Assembly (NCBI GenBank): GCA_015146655.1
Contig: VKHL01000054.1
Span: 62,001-126,000, forward strand
Origin: Ochromonas danica
Taxonomy: Eukaryota > Sar > Chrysophyceae > Chromulinales > Chromulinaceae
Reading direction: 5' to 3'
Length of the DNA stretch: 64,000 nt
Below, one piece after another: positions 33,373-43,543 of the stretch. The notes under the pieces are model-generated. The model was not told the DNA's origin. It did not search any database and saw only the letters and a list, made by a program, of their open reading frames with translations. Within the stretch, counting starts at the first letter, position 1, and every line of letters begins with the position of its first letter. The position numbers and the translations under genes are program-made.

Positions 33373-36300
33373 TTACCATCCTTGTAAAGCGATGTCCAAA
33401 GCCTCGACAAAGAAGTCTGCATCTTCATGTGAGAAGTAAAGTGGAGGCTTTACCTTGAGGACATTGCTATAATCACCCGTATTGTGATCAATGACACCTA
33501 GTTCAAGCAGACGCTGACAGATCGCATAGGCTTCCTCTGTGGCTGGCTGCAGGCCATCACCACGCACCAATTCGATGCCTTGATAGAGACCATGCCCATG
33601 AATACATCCAATAATCTGGGGATGCTTCTTTTGCAAAGCAAGCAGCTTCTCATGAAGATAATCACCCACCGTGCGCGCATTCTCTTGTAAATTATCTTCC
33701 TGAAGCACATCAAGCACAGCGTCACCAACACGACAGCTAACGGGACCACCTCCAGCTGATGAAAAGAAAGATCCTTGTGCTGCTTGGAAATCAGCTACAA
33801 TGTCTTCACCAGTGATTACAAAGCCCAGAGGATGGCCATTACCCGCAGCCTTAGCCATGGTGATTAAATCTGGTACTACATCGTGTTCTTGGAATCCCCA
33901 AAACACATTACCAAGGCGTCCATAACCGACTTGAACTTCATCGCAAATACACAAACCACCTACTTCACGGACAGCTTCGTAAACCTCCTTAAGGTATCCT
34001 GCAGGAATGTCTACTCCACCAGCATTTCCTGACAGAGGCTCGGCAATAAAGACACTCGGAGGGGTATTTCTCTCAACTAAACTGACAATCTTCTCCTTCG
34101 CAAGTAGGGCATAGCGATGAGCAATCTCTTCTTCAGAGAGCCCCTGACCATGACGATAGAGACCTCGGAAAAGGTTTGGCATAGGAAGGAGGTGAATCCA
34201 GTCAGCACGCGTTTCAAGAGAGCGTGGATTATCATTTAATGTGGTTGAGACTTCATCCGAGGCCGTGGTAATACCATGATAACCCCCTGTGAGGCAGAGA
34301 GTGTGGCGATTTAAGGAAGATGCATATGCTTGACCCGCAGCTCGTGCACGACGTTCCGAAGCAACAGTTCTGGCAATTCGCAATGCCAAATCGGTTGCCT
34401 CACTGCCTGAATTAACCAAGAAGACCTTGTTGAGCTTTCCTTTACTGCGGATCGTCTCAGGAATGGTCTCCAGGATATGCTGGGCATAGCTACCCAAAGC
34501 TTGATAAAGAAAGCGAGAATTGGTATTCAATCTTTGCAGTTGTTCTTGCACCACCTGTTGCATTAAAGGGTGACAATGACCAAGAATGGCAACGTTGTTA
34601 ACTAAGTCCAAATAAGCACGACCTTCTGCCAGGTCATAAAGGAAAGTGCGATAACCACGTTCAATCTGAGGAGGGAGACGATAATAATGTTCCTGGCAAC
34701 GTGCTAGAGAGGTATTGCGCTGTTGTAGGATGACATCACGTACTTCCTCTCCATTTCCCCGAACAAGTTCCAAGCTATGTAGATTCTTGCCAGTTAAAAG
34801 AGCAGAGGCATTGAGAACAAAAGGTCTCCAAATAGGCCAACTTGTAGCTGTATGGAAAAGGGGTGGAATCCCAATAGCTGGCAGTGGGCCAACAGAAGAA
34901 GATCGACGGAATGCTTGCATCAAGACAATTTCTGCCTTCAAAGATGAGGAGGAGATAGGGGCTGAGTGAGTAGTGAGCCAAGGATGTACAATGGAAGATG
35001 GACCAGCCACGCGCAATGTCCATTCATTAAAATGAATATCGACCACCTTATAATCTTCAGAAATAAGCCAAGATTGCAACACGGGGTAGTTCGCCCAATC
35101 TTCTGTGATCAATACCTCCTCGACAGAGAGCAAATCACTCGGAAGAGACAGCGTAGTACCTGCAGGCAAGGCCACTAATGAAAATGAGGTGATCGTTGAG
35201 GGAGAGTCCAACGCGCGTGTCTTCGTAGCAAAGAACCATGAACTACCGCATTCCGTCGCTTTCAACCCCTCAGCACTGCTAAATAACGTATCACGTAGCT
35301 TCTTGAAGCAATCCACAGAGTCCAACCATTCTCCAGGCTGATAGAACAAGGAAAGTGGAGAGACATCCACAAAATCAAGAGAAGGAGCGGGAGCGTTGAG
35401 CATGACCCTTGATGGGCTAGCGATCAAAGGAGGAATGACGACGTGTCGGCCTGCAGCCTGCTTAACTGCCCCGATACCCACCATAAGAGGTATAGCAGTG
35501 ACCAAGAGAGCAGCATTTCGATTGTGTTGTGCTTCTTCTCGAAGATATTCATTACCTGGATCCGCTGCAAGCAATCCCTCCACAGCGAGATAGAGAGACA
35601 GAGTGCGTAAGACAATGAGTGGCCATAATGCCTCCACTTCAGCATCAAGCAATGGAGTCACCGAGACAAAACCTTGCAAGATATGTCTCAGATAGTAGAG
35701 TTGCTCAATGGGTGAGAGAGGTCCGCCATGACGAAGAGGTTTACTGATGAATGGCACAATTGCAATGGCCAATTCACCCACTAACCAACTCTCTGTAACA
35801 TCGCCAAAGTCAATGATACCTTTGGCATAAGGTTGTCCATTTGTTCTTTGCCCTGCCACCACATTATAAGGTGCAAGATCACCATGAACAAGTTGAACAC
35901 GTAGAGAGGGAGCAGAGGATTCCATAGAAGTAGCTACTTGCTTAATAATAGAAAGCCATTTCTCACGTTCTTCTTCACTTGATAAAGTTGGTAGATGCTT
36001 CTGACAAAGATTCACCGCATATCGTAAATCCCATTCTGATTGACGTCTTGGACTGGAAGAAGAAAGAGGATAGTCGTTTAAGACAAGACATAACTTAGCA
36101 ATCATTTCTCCAAAATGGGATAAAGTCTCTCTAGGATAATAGAGAAAGTCATCGAAAAGTTTTCCTGGGAGATAGGTTAAGAGATGTAAAGTATAAGGTT
36201 GACCTTGAATATCAATCTGTTCTACTGTAGTCTTCTCTTGATCATCAATACGTGGAATAGGAACAGGAAAGAGAAGTTCTTGACTGAAAGTTGTCTGTTG

Positions 36301-36609
36301 AAGATACTGTTTCACTTGATGTTGGAAATGAACATCTTCGATTGTCACAGAGGGATTAGTAAATTTGACAACATAGACACGATTAACAACATCTCTATCT
36401 TTGTTCACTTCATCCTCATTATGAATCTGAGTCAGAGGATTGGTATTGACTTGCTGATCAATAGAATCAGATAGAATAGGAGTGGTAGTGGTGTTGGTGA
36501 CAACTGTGACTTTATAGTTGAGATCTTGACAACTACCAAGAGAGGAAATTTTACTACCTTCTAGACCATAGTATTTCTTAACAAGTGAGAGTACTTCTGA
36601 AAGCATCAT
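33373..36609 (-). CDS. Fused APH-type kinase and class III aminotransferase (hydroxylysine/phosphoethanolamine-type)
   Basis: This is a single exon of 1078 aa. Residues about 1-330 are an aminoglycoside-phosphotransferase-like kinase: the Brenner motif LVHGDLAPYNVV (about 240) and the metal site IIDFGDVTES (about 264). Residues about 370-600 form an unassigned middle region; bacterial fusions of this layout carry an M23-like domain there, and VALPAGTTLSLPSD may be its eroded relic. Residues about 640-1078 are a class III PLP aminotransferase: NVAILGHCHP, VFLVNSGSEATDLALR, ICDEVQVGYGRLG and the PLP Lys in TMAKAAGNGHPLG (about 920). The human counterparts, hydroxylysine kinase and AGXT2-like phospholyases, are separate proteins acting consecutively on hydroxylysine or on phosphoethanolamine. 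One polypeptide could do both steps. Confidence 0.85.
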   Translation of the reverse strand: MMLSEVLSLVKKYYGLEGSKISSLGSCQDLNYKVTVVTNTTTTPILSDSIDQQVNTNPLTQIHNEDEVNKDRDVVNRVYVVKFTNPSVTIEDVHFQHQVKQYLQQTTFSQELLFPVPIPRIDDQEKTTVEQIDIQGQPYTLHLLTYLPGKLFDDFLYYPRETLSHFGEMIAKLCLVLNDYPLSSSSPRRQSEWDLRYAVNLCQKHLPTLSSEEEREKWLSIIKQVATSMESSAPSLRVQLVHGDLAPYNVVAGQRTNGQPYAKGIIDFGDVTESWLVGELAIAIVPFISKPLRHGGPLSPIEQLYYLRHILQGFVSVTPLLDAEVEALWPLIVLRTLSLYLAVEGLLAADPGNEYLREEAQHNRNAALLVTAIPLMVGIGAVKQAAGRHVVIPPLIASPSRVMLNAPAPSLDFVDVSPLSLFYQPGEWLDSVDCFKKLRDTLFSSAEGLKATECGSSWFFATKTRALDSPSTITSFSLVALPAGTTLSLPSDLLSVEEVLITEDWANYPVLQSWLISEDYKVVDIHFNEWTLRVAGPSSIVHPWLTTHSAPISSSSLKAEIVLMQAFRRSSSVGPLPAIGIPPLFHTATSWPIWRPFVLNASALLTGKNLHSLELVRGNGEEVRDVILQQRNTSLARCQEHYYRLPPQIERGYRTFLYDLAEGRAYLDLVNNVAILGHCHPLMQQVVQEQLQRLNTNSRFLYQALGSYAQHILETIPETIRSKGKLNKVFLVNSGSEATDLALRIARTVASERRARAAGQAYASSLNRHTLCLTGGYHGITTASDEVSTTLNDNPRSLETRADWIHLLPMPNLFRGLYRHGQGLSEEEIAHRYALLAKEKIVSLVERNTPPSVFIAEPLSGNAGGVDIPAGYLKEVYEAVREVGGLCICDEVQVGYGRLGNVFWGFQEHDVVPDLITMAKAAGNGHPLGFVITGEDIVADFQAAQGSFFSSAGGGPVSCRVGDAVLDVLQEDNLQENARTVGDYLHEKLLALQKKHPQIIGCIHGHGLYQGIELVRGDGLQPATEEAYAICQRLLELGVIDHNTGDYSNVLKVKPPLYFSHEDADFFVEALDIALQGW

Positions 36610-37141
36610 CTTGTTATTTTGGTTATTGTTGTTTTTCTCTGATGAGAGAGATCTTGTGGTTGATTTGATTGCCTTGAGTTGATTCCCAGATTCCCAACAC
36701 CAGCCAGCCAGTTGATCAAACAGCCAGATAGCCAGCTGCCCGCCAGTCTATAGTTTATCAGGGAGAAAGCAAGAGGAAAGGATTTCATAGTCAGCCAGCC
36801 ACTTTACAGTGGAGAGTGCAGATTCCTTGGGTAGGATAGGACCTATATGCATAGTTTACAATCCACACTGTCTGTTGCCATTACTGTAAGAAGACAAAAA
36901 GATAATTGTTGTGTCTGTAATAGAGGCATTAGGAATAATCCTTACAGATGATTCGACGCTAGAAATCAGCACTGGATAGGGCAACATTTCATTAGTTAAG
37001 ACATGGTAGATGATAGTAAAGAAGGGATAACACATGATAGTATTAGACAGGATAGGCTCAGATAGGAAAGAGGGATAGAGCAAGGGGTTGCGATATAGCA
37101 AATACGAAACCAATTCAATGGATAAAACGTCGTTCATCATA
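36610..37141. promoter_or_regulatory. Upstream region of kinase/aminotransferase gene
   Basis: This 532-bp interval between two co-oriented genes has several CAGCCAG units near 36700-36735 and 36793-36800. A 97-residue minus-strand open frame at 36856-37149 runs into the next gene end and resembles nothing known. Confidence 0.4.
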
Positions 37142-38995
37142 TTATTCATCTCGAGTGCTGTACTTGTTCTTCAACCCATCAACAAACATCCATTCCACAG
37201 CGCGTGCAGGAGAGAGTAACTTGCAATAATGAAGACCGGCTGAGCAAGGCACCAGTTTGCCGTCTCCACATGGCTTGACAGGATTAACATTCTTTGTAGC
37301 AAACCATGGACTTTGGATTACGACAGTGTTGGCTTCATTATCAGTGTTGAAACGCAATGGGTCTAACAACCAACAGGTAGGAGCACTGCATGATGGCTTA
37401 ATATCTTCGCCAACCAGCATCTTCTGACCGTAGGTATCAAAGCGCTGCTTTGGCACAGGAGGCAGCTGACTGTAAGCCCATTCAATAGCTGCTTGGTTGA
37501 TCTCCTTACAACGATCACTGCTTTCATCCACATTGAATGAAGTAGACTTCAGTCCAGCAGCCTGCCAAATGGACTGGCGACTCTTCATACGTACTCTAAG
37601 TTCTTCAGCACTGATGGGATTAAAGCCTGTATCCTGAAAATTGAGTTGGAACTGAGTTGCCCATACATCATATTGAGTACCACTGCGATAGAAAGGTTGA
37701 GAGACGGTGGTAATGTTAAGGCGACACTCGGTAGGACGTTTGCACAAAGGTGGATCACCACCGAACAAACCACCAGAGCCAGGGGTAGCTGAAGGGTCAG
37801 GGTTACCAAAGATACGAGGAAGATCCCAGCTTGATTTTAATCCCGCAATATTATGAATAGAGTCAATATTGACTATCTCGAGCCCTTTCACTTTACTCTC
37901 GTTCTCACCTCCCATGATATTCTGTGCGTGGGACGTTACCCATGGTACACCACCAGTGCAAGATGGTGTGCTGGGGCAAGATGCTCCCTCTTGAGTACTT
38001 GGATCGCTGGGCTTGCAATCACAGCCAGGAAGGAACTGAGGGAATGCCTCAATTTGCAATGCATCAACAATGGGTTGGACAGCCTTTGTACTTTCCTCCA
38101 CGCGTTTCTTCAAAGCAACCTTGTACTGTTTCCCACCGAATACTATTCCATGCATGAAGAGAGCTACATCACTTGCGATTGCAGCGTGAGCTTGCTGTTC
38201 AGTAATTTCCGCACGAAGATCATTATCCTTGACATGCGCAGTGGGGGTGCCCGAAGCAAAGAGCATGTGGTTTAGTCCTGGAATAACTGTAACTCCCATG
38301 TAAGTCTTGGCATTTTCAGGGTCAGCAGAGAAGGTGACTTGAGAATAGAGGGCTTCAGCAATACGAGGCAAGCGACAAAGGCCATCAAGATCTCCTCCAA
38401 TCGTCAAGGATGGCACGGGGAATTCCACTTGAGGTCGACCTTCAGGAGTGCTACCAGTCTTGTAGGTATGTGTTAGGAAGGCTCCAAGCATGATGACACC
38501 AGCAGCTGTATCAGCCGCATGCTCAGCCACATACCCAGGAATCATTGCTCCACCCATAGAGTGACCAATATAGAATGCATGCTTGTAGACCGCCCCACGA
38601 TCTTTCAACTGTTTCTGTATACGATTAATGCTTTTCTTCAGAGTGAGTGGAATGACACACAGATCTCTTAGACATTGTGGAATGGCCACCCATAGAGGGA
38701 AAGAGACCGCATTCTGGATACTTTGTGAGACAGTGACATATTGCGAAGTGTTCAACTGAGCACCTGATACGAAAACATAGCATTAGCTGCCAATCAAATC
38801 AAGCAACAAAGATGCACTACACAGTTTTCATCACTCACCTTGGGCAAAGAACAGAACACCAATATCCCCAGTCTTGCCTTCTAAGGGTGGCAAGATAATA
38901 TCTTGTTTACCCCACAGAGCCCGCTCTGTGTCATCCTCCAACGCACCAACAAGACCCCAAAGCAAGTAAAGGGCAAAGGCAAATCTGAACACCAT
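37142..38995 (-). CDS. Secreted alpha/beta hydrolase
   Basis: Exons on the minus strand are 38995-38839 and 38763-37142, giving 592 aa. The ATG at 38995 gives MVFRFAFALYLLWGLVGALE, a clean signal peptide. The hydrolase core shows the nucleophile elbow FYIGHSMGGAM (Ser about 120), an acid candidate in IGGDLDGLCR (about 177) and a His in VIPGLNHMLF (about 217). The C-terminal 300 residues are Cys-rich (CDCKPSDPSTQ, CPSTPSC, CRLN, CWLLDP, CGDGKLVPC) and probably disulphide-bonded, which fits an extracellular or endomembrane-lumen enzyme. The substrate is unknown; lipid or ester hydrolysis is a family-level guess. Confidence 0.75.
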
Positions 38996-39125
38996 GATGA
39001 TCGTTTTTGCTTTCAAGAATATGAGAATTCTGATTCGAAGTGCTTGGAGAAGTTGATATCTTTGCCCTGGCCTACGTCACCATCTTCTCTTTGGGTGAAA
39101 AACTCGAAAAACTTCGGACCCAAAC

Positions 39126-39167
39126 CCGAAACACGGAATGTCGAAATCCAAAACCACGAAAACACGA
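39126..39167. promoter_or_regulatory. Clustered CACGAAAA / CGAAACACGG units upstream of the hydrolase
   Basis: Units CCGAAACACGG and CCACGAAAACACGAAG lie 130-170 bp before the hydrolase start, resembling the arrays at 11281 and 24625. Confidence 0.4.
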
Positions 39168-39254
39168 AGAATGCCAACAATTCAATGATAACTGTTAGAA
39201 AACTTTTAAGTTATTCTTACACAATATACCCATTCATAATATAGATCCATTTCT

Positions 39255-40355
39255 TCAAGTCAAGGTGGTCATAGTATTGCAGTTATCACCAGTATAACCA
39301 GTGAAACAGTTGCAAAGTCCGGTGTTATAATCGCACTTGCCACGTCTGCCACACTCGAAACTGTAATAGTCTGCCGCAAGGACCTCAGAGATATTGGAGT
39401 GCTTTTGGTTATACAGAGTTTGGACATCAATACCAGTGATCTTTGGGGTGCAACCATCGCTGCACTCATAGCTTTCAACAACCAGCAAATTTTGCTTGCC
39501 TTGCACGTTGTTACCAGTAAAGGTAATGTTCAAATTTAAGTAATCAGTAGCATAGTCACGGTTAGCAGCAACAGAGACACCGTCAATAACGCGGTTAGGA
39601 AGCTTCAGAAGAGCAAGCTGGACGTCATGAACGAAGTCATTTAAATCTGAATCATCAAATACAATAGGATAGGTAGTAAATGTCTCATTCAACTTCGACT
39701 TGAAGGTCAAGGCAAAAGTCTGAGTGCGCAGGCCTTGAAGCTGGTTGATGGCTTTGATGCGAATCTGCTGGATCTGGTAGTTGGTGATGATGGAGTTGTC
39801 TTGGATGTCAAGCACATCATTACCATAAGGACACAAGCGCTTAGAGCAATCAACATCACCGTAGGTAGGATCACAAACACAGGTACGGATTTTACGATTG
39901 TCCCATCCATGGTAAGGGAAAGTCTTGGGATCCTCGATGAAGTACTGTTTGCTGTAGTCATTCCAAGTTTCACCGAAGGCCAACTCCTCAATGTACTCAC
40001 AAGTTCCATGTCCAGAGCAGTCATTAGGGCAAGTAGAGCGTTGACAACCCTTGCCTTCGTAGCCATCGAAGCACTGGCATTCACCAGTCTCACGATTGCA
40101 GATACCGCGGTTAGCACACTCCGCATATTTATGGAAGGCGCCAGTGTTATCAGGAGTATCAACCCATGCAAGTTCATAGGGGCAGATACGATCAGAGCAA
40201 TCACCACTGTCATGTGAAAGACCCACACCCCAGTTGTCGTAACACTCACAAACATCGTCTGTGGAACAAGTTCCGTGACCACTACAATTGTTGTCACAAG
40301 CTGCCATAATGCCGGCAAAGCAGAGAGCTAGAACAAGGAGTCTGGCTTGGAACAT
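39255..40355 (-). CDS. Secreted EGF-repeat protein, mastigoneme/SIG-like
   Basis: This is a single exon of 366 aa. MFQARLLVLALCFAGIMA is a signal peptide. Several EGF-like modules follow: CDNNCSGHGTCSTDDVCECY, CANRGICNRETGECQCFDGY, CPNDCSGHGTCEY and a last CGRRGKCDYNTGLCNCFTGY. The recurrent DCSDRICPYELAW and DCSKRLCPYG units between modules are the pattern of heterokont mastigoneme proteins and of diatom SIG proteins. A beta-rich spacer lies at about 190-310. It is therefore probably a flagellar-hair or cell-surface component, and it supports a stramenopile origin. Family placement beyond the motif is inference. Confidence 0.75.
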   Translation of the reverse strand: MFQARLLVLALCFAGIMAACDNNCSGHGTCSTDDVCECYDNWGVGLSHDSGDCSDRICPYELAWVDTPDNTGAFHKYAECANRGICNRETGECQCFDGYEGKGCQRSTCPNDCSGHGTCEYIEELAFGETWNDYSKQYFIEDPKTFPYHGWDNRKIRTCVCDPTYGDVDCSKRLCPYGNDVLDIQDNSIITNYQIQQIRIKAINQLQGLRTQTFALTFKSKLNETFTTYPIVFDDSDLNDFVHDVQLALLKLPNRVIDGVSVAANRDYATDYLNLNITFTGNNVQGKQNLLVVESYECSDGCTPKITGIDVQTLYNQKHSNISEVLAADYYSFECGRRGKCDYNTGLCNCFTGYTGDNCNTMTTLT

Positions 40356-40613
40356 GATTTAATTTTTTTTTCTTCAGGTACTTCTTTCTCGTGTGGAGGG
40401 AAGTAGTCTCTGTTCGATTTTGGACCTGCTGAGGCTCTGCTTGTTGGCGCACAACAAACTCCGCGACGGTTTCGGTTCGGTAAGGCCCCTTTTCCCCTTT
40501 CGTATCTTCAGCAGCTCTGGCCATGAAAAACCACCCTCAGAAAACGCGTTCTGAAGTTAACTTAATAAGGTTGGGATTAGGCAACAATAAATTAGTCTAG
40601 AGAAGATAAAAAG
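40356..40613. promoter_or_regulatory. Divergent promoter, EGF protein / FkbM methyltransferase
   Basis: This interval contains ACGCGT at 40544-40549 and, 8 bp on, GTTAACTTAATAAGG at 40556-40570, about 45 bp before the methyltransferase ATG. Both motifs recur at other gene starts. Confidence 0.5.
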
Positions 40614-42084
40614 ATGTCCAGCATTAAGGTTCATCCTTATGTGGTCTTCTTCATCATTCTAGCAATGGGTTTGATGATCTATCGCAATATCTCATGCTAC
40701 TATGAGACGTTAGCCTTATCAGAGCGCTTGATGTCTGTCAGTCAGCCTCTACCTCTGCCTCAATCCAGCACATCCTCTTCCACTTCTTCACAGACAGAAA
40801 CTGAAACAAAGAATCTTCGTGGAAACACTCATAGTCTTAACTTAGCTCCTCATATGACAGAGTATCCTGAATCTTGTGGCAAGCCTGTGTTATGGGGTAC
40901 AGATCATCAAGGTGGTTGGTATATCTGCCAGGATCAACTGACAGCTAGTAGTAGCACTATGAGTAGTAGTAGTAGTAGCAGTAGGAGCAGTGCAGCATGT
41001 CTCATCTATAGTTATGGACTAGGTCTGCTTTCTATCATCTTCTTCTTGCTTCACCCATCACTTGATATGAATAACAGTCATTCATTCTCTTGGTGGATAC
41101 TTGATATTAGGAGCTGACTGGTCATTTGATAACGCAGCTGAAGCTTTTGGCTGTGAAGTACATGGTTTTGATCCTTCAGGTCCTCTATGGCGACAGGTAC
41201 ACCTTCACTAAAAGCAATACCTCCCTCATCCATATCCATATCAGTTGTTGTCTCATGGTCTACTGGGCTGTGCTGTATTGCTCCTTCTGCAGGGAATGTA
41301 TGGGGGAGGCTTCCAACATATTGACTATGCCCGTGTCTATCCTAGTAAGCACAAAGCCTTTCATAATTGGGGGATTGGAGCTGCTGATATAGCAATCTAT
41401 CCACCTGGTACTGTTCCTCAAGACTGGCCTGGTCTAGGTGATCCACCCTTTTCCTTTAGTAATCCTGAGCCATGGGAGATGCGCTCCGTAGAGAGAACTC
41501 TGACTGATCTTGGCCATTCTAATCGTACCCTCTCAGTTCTCAAGATTGACGTAGAAGGTTGAGAGAGATAATGATGAATAGCATCTAATGTATCTAGACG
41601 ACTAACAACTGTCTGTTGTTGTTATGGCTCATTTGCTATTCAGGTGCAGAGTGGGACTCTCTCCAAGCTTTCTTAGGAAGTTCAAACATTCGCCATCGGA
41701 TAGCACATGGTCACTTTCCACAGTTATTACTTGAGTTTCATTGGGACCCAGAGAGCAGGGCGAGGAATGGTCGCAATGATAAAGTGCTTAAAATGTAAGA
41801 GACACCACCAAAAGTAGTGAGCTTCGCATCTCTAATGTCATCTCATCTCAACATTGAAATGACTTATTGACTAACGGTAGGGTGGCTGAGTTGGGCTATG
41901 TTCCTTGGAAAGTCAATCGACATAAAGGCAGCGACTGTTGTTTAGATGTCAGGTGAGTCTCTACCATCATCATTCCCGTGTTACAGTAGATTGTTATAAC
42001 TTGTCAACATGTTTCATTTATTTCAGCTATGTATGGAAGAAAGGGAATAGAGCTTCCACCAGTCTCTCAGTTAATACACAATAA
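40614..42084 (+). CDS. Membrane-anchored FkbM/METTL24-type methyltransferase
   Basis: Six exons (40614-41022, 41111-41196, 41293-41557, 41644-41794, 41881-41952, 42027-42084) give 346 aa; none of the single open frames shows the whole protein. An N-terminal membrane anchor (VVFFIILAMGLMIY) and Ser-rich stem suggest a type II Golgi-like topology. Then come WGTDHQGGWYIC, YSYGLGADWSFDNAAEAFG, VHGFDPSG, HNWGIGAADIAIYPPG and LSVLKIDVEGAEWDSL, the order of the FkbM/Methyltransf_21 family, ending LGYVPWKVNRH. The acceptor is probably a glycan or small molecule; this is inference. The stop lies only 23 bp from the stop of the convergent next gene. Confidence 0.8.
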
Positions 42085-42107
42085 AATGCATCCTTCTCCT
42101 TCCTTCA

Positions 42108-43262
42108 CTAGGACTGAAAAGAGAATCCAAAGGAGAACGGGGAAGTGTGTAGCGAGGAGTCTGTTGCTGGAGCAGTTGTAGTAGTTGGCACAGCACTAGT
42201 AGACAAGGCAGAAGACGAGGAGGAAGGGGCAGCAGCAGTAGCATGGCTGTCAGCTGTGGTGATAGACTGCAACCAATTTCGATCTCTAACTTTAGGAGGT
42301 CCAATCGCCACCAAGTTTTTGCCTTTTCCAAACTTAGCCTGAATACGTAGATTAGGATCCAGCTCAGGATCATTGGGAGACATGAAGCGTGGAGCATGTG
42401 GATCAACAGGTTTCTTGTGGTGATGATTCGTAGAGATCACATTAGCAGTGAGGATATTCTTCATCTTCTCAGCTTTCTTCTTAGCTCGAATTTCTTTCTT
42501 TTCTTCTTTTACTTGAGCAATAGCTTGTTCAAGAAATAGAACATCATCATCGACATCGACATCTTTGGTAGTTGTACCTTTGTTCTTCTTCTTGCTGTTG
42601 TTCTTCTTGTTGTTCTGGTTGTTGTTGTTATTATTGTTGTTGGATGACTTGCCTGGCTGTGTTGCTGTTATAGCAGCAGGAGATATCTTTGTAGCTGATT
42701 GCCCATCCATCACAGCATTGCCATTACTACCTGAAGCATTGTTTGAAGTTGATGAAGAAGAAGTAGTAGTTGCTTTCTTCTTTTTCTTCTTCTTGGTGTT
42801 ATTACTACCAGAACCTTCATTTTCTCCCTGTGCTGGTGGTAGCAGAGTAGTTGTTATCTCCCCAACACACTGTGAAGCAGGAACTGCAGCATGTATAGCA
42901 TCTGGTACCACCATATCCACTGCTACTGCTGCCTCATCCTCCTCCTCTTCTAAGATGCACGCTTCTGCTACTCGTGTACTAATAGGATCCTCTTCCTCTG
43001 AAGACTCACCATCACCATCATCACCATTCTGTCCTTCACCTATACTAGTCTTGACCTTCTTCTTTCGCTTCTTTTTTCGCTTTTTCTTCTCTGTTGTCTC
43101 TTCAGTGGAGGGATTAGTAATAGTGTTCACTAGAGAGGAAGAAGAAGAGAGAGAAAAGTTGAATTTGAAGGATTCTTGTGGTAATACCTTCTCTTCTTCT
43201 TGTTCTTCTTTATTCAATTCACTAATAGATAGCTTTTTAACTTTTTGAAATATACCTTTCAT
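42108..43262 (-). CDS. Lys/Ser/Asn-rich protein of unknown function
   Basis: This is a single exon. The ATG at 43262 gives MKGIFQKVKKLSISELNK and 384 aa. The protein is mostly low complexity: KKRKKKRKKK near residue 60, acidic runs, poly-Asn and Thr/Ser tracts. The ordered-looking part is HHHKKPVDPHAPRFMSPNDP followed by DPNLRIQAKFGKGKNLVAIG, with an alternating aromatic motif at both ends (SFKFNFSL and SPFSFGFSF). I do not recognise the family. Basic patches suggest a nuclear or RNA-associated role, which is inference. A 227-residue antisense frame here is a shadow of the repeats. Confidence 0.65.
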   Translation of the reverse strand: MKGIFQKVKKLSISELNKEEQEEEKVLPQESFKFNFSLSSSSSLVNTITNPSTEETTEKKKRKKKRKKKVKTSIGEGQNGDDGDGESSEEEDPISTRVAEACILEEEEDEAAVAVDMVVPDAIHAAVPASQCVGEITTTLLPPAQGENEGSGSNNTKKKKKKKATTTSSSSTSNNASGSNGNAVMDGQSATKISPAAITATQPGKSSNNNNNNNNQNNKKNNSKKKNKGTTTKDVDVDDDVLFLEQAIAQVKEEKKEIRAKKKAEKMKNILTANVISTNHHHKKPVDPHAPRFMSPNDPELDPNLRIQAKFGKGKNLVAIGPPKVRDRNWLQSITTADSHATAAAPSSSSSALSTSAVPTTTTAPATDSSLHTSPFSFGFSFQS

Positions 43263-43543
43263 TCCAATAAGCAAAGCATTTGCTATTTTCCACTTTCACT
43301 GATGATTGATGATGATGGATGGTGATGATGGTAAGTTAACTATCCCAGAAGCGCGTTTTTCTCCCATGTTTTTGGTTTCACACCAGATGTTAAGTTAACA
43401 AATTAAGAAGCGCGTTTTTCCTTCTTTGTGTGGTTTCTGGGGAAAGCAACAAATAGACGCAGCAGTGCTCGAGATCAGCAGTGGAGGTATTGTATAGACT
43501 ACAAGTATATCATATCCCAGCAGCCTAAAGACAGCCTGAAAAC
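43263..43543. promoter_or_regulatory. Divergent promoter with two copies of a paired motif
   Basis: Two units occur in tandem: AAGTTAAC at 43333-43340 with GCGCGTTTTT at 43351-43360, and AAGTTAAC at 43392-43399 with GCGCGTTTTT at 43410-43419. Spacing between the two halves is nearly the same in both units. Confidence 0.5.

Noticed and set aside
36856-37149. Minus-strand frame of 97 residues before the hydrolase gene end
   Set aside because: It overlaps the end of the hydrolase gene, has no recognisable domain, and looks like chance coding in an AT-rich 3' flank.
42565-43248. 227-residue plus-strand frame with poly-Leu and poly-Phe
   Set aside because: It is antisense to Asn- and Lys-rich codon repeats of the minus-strand gene.
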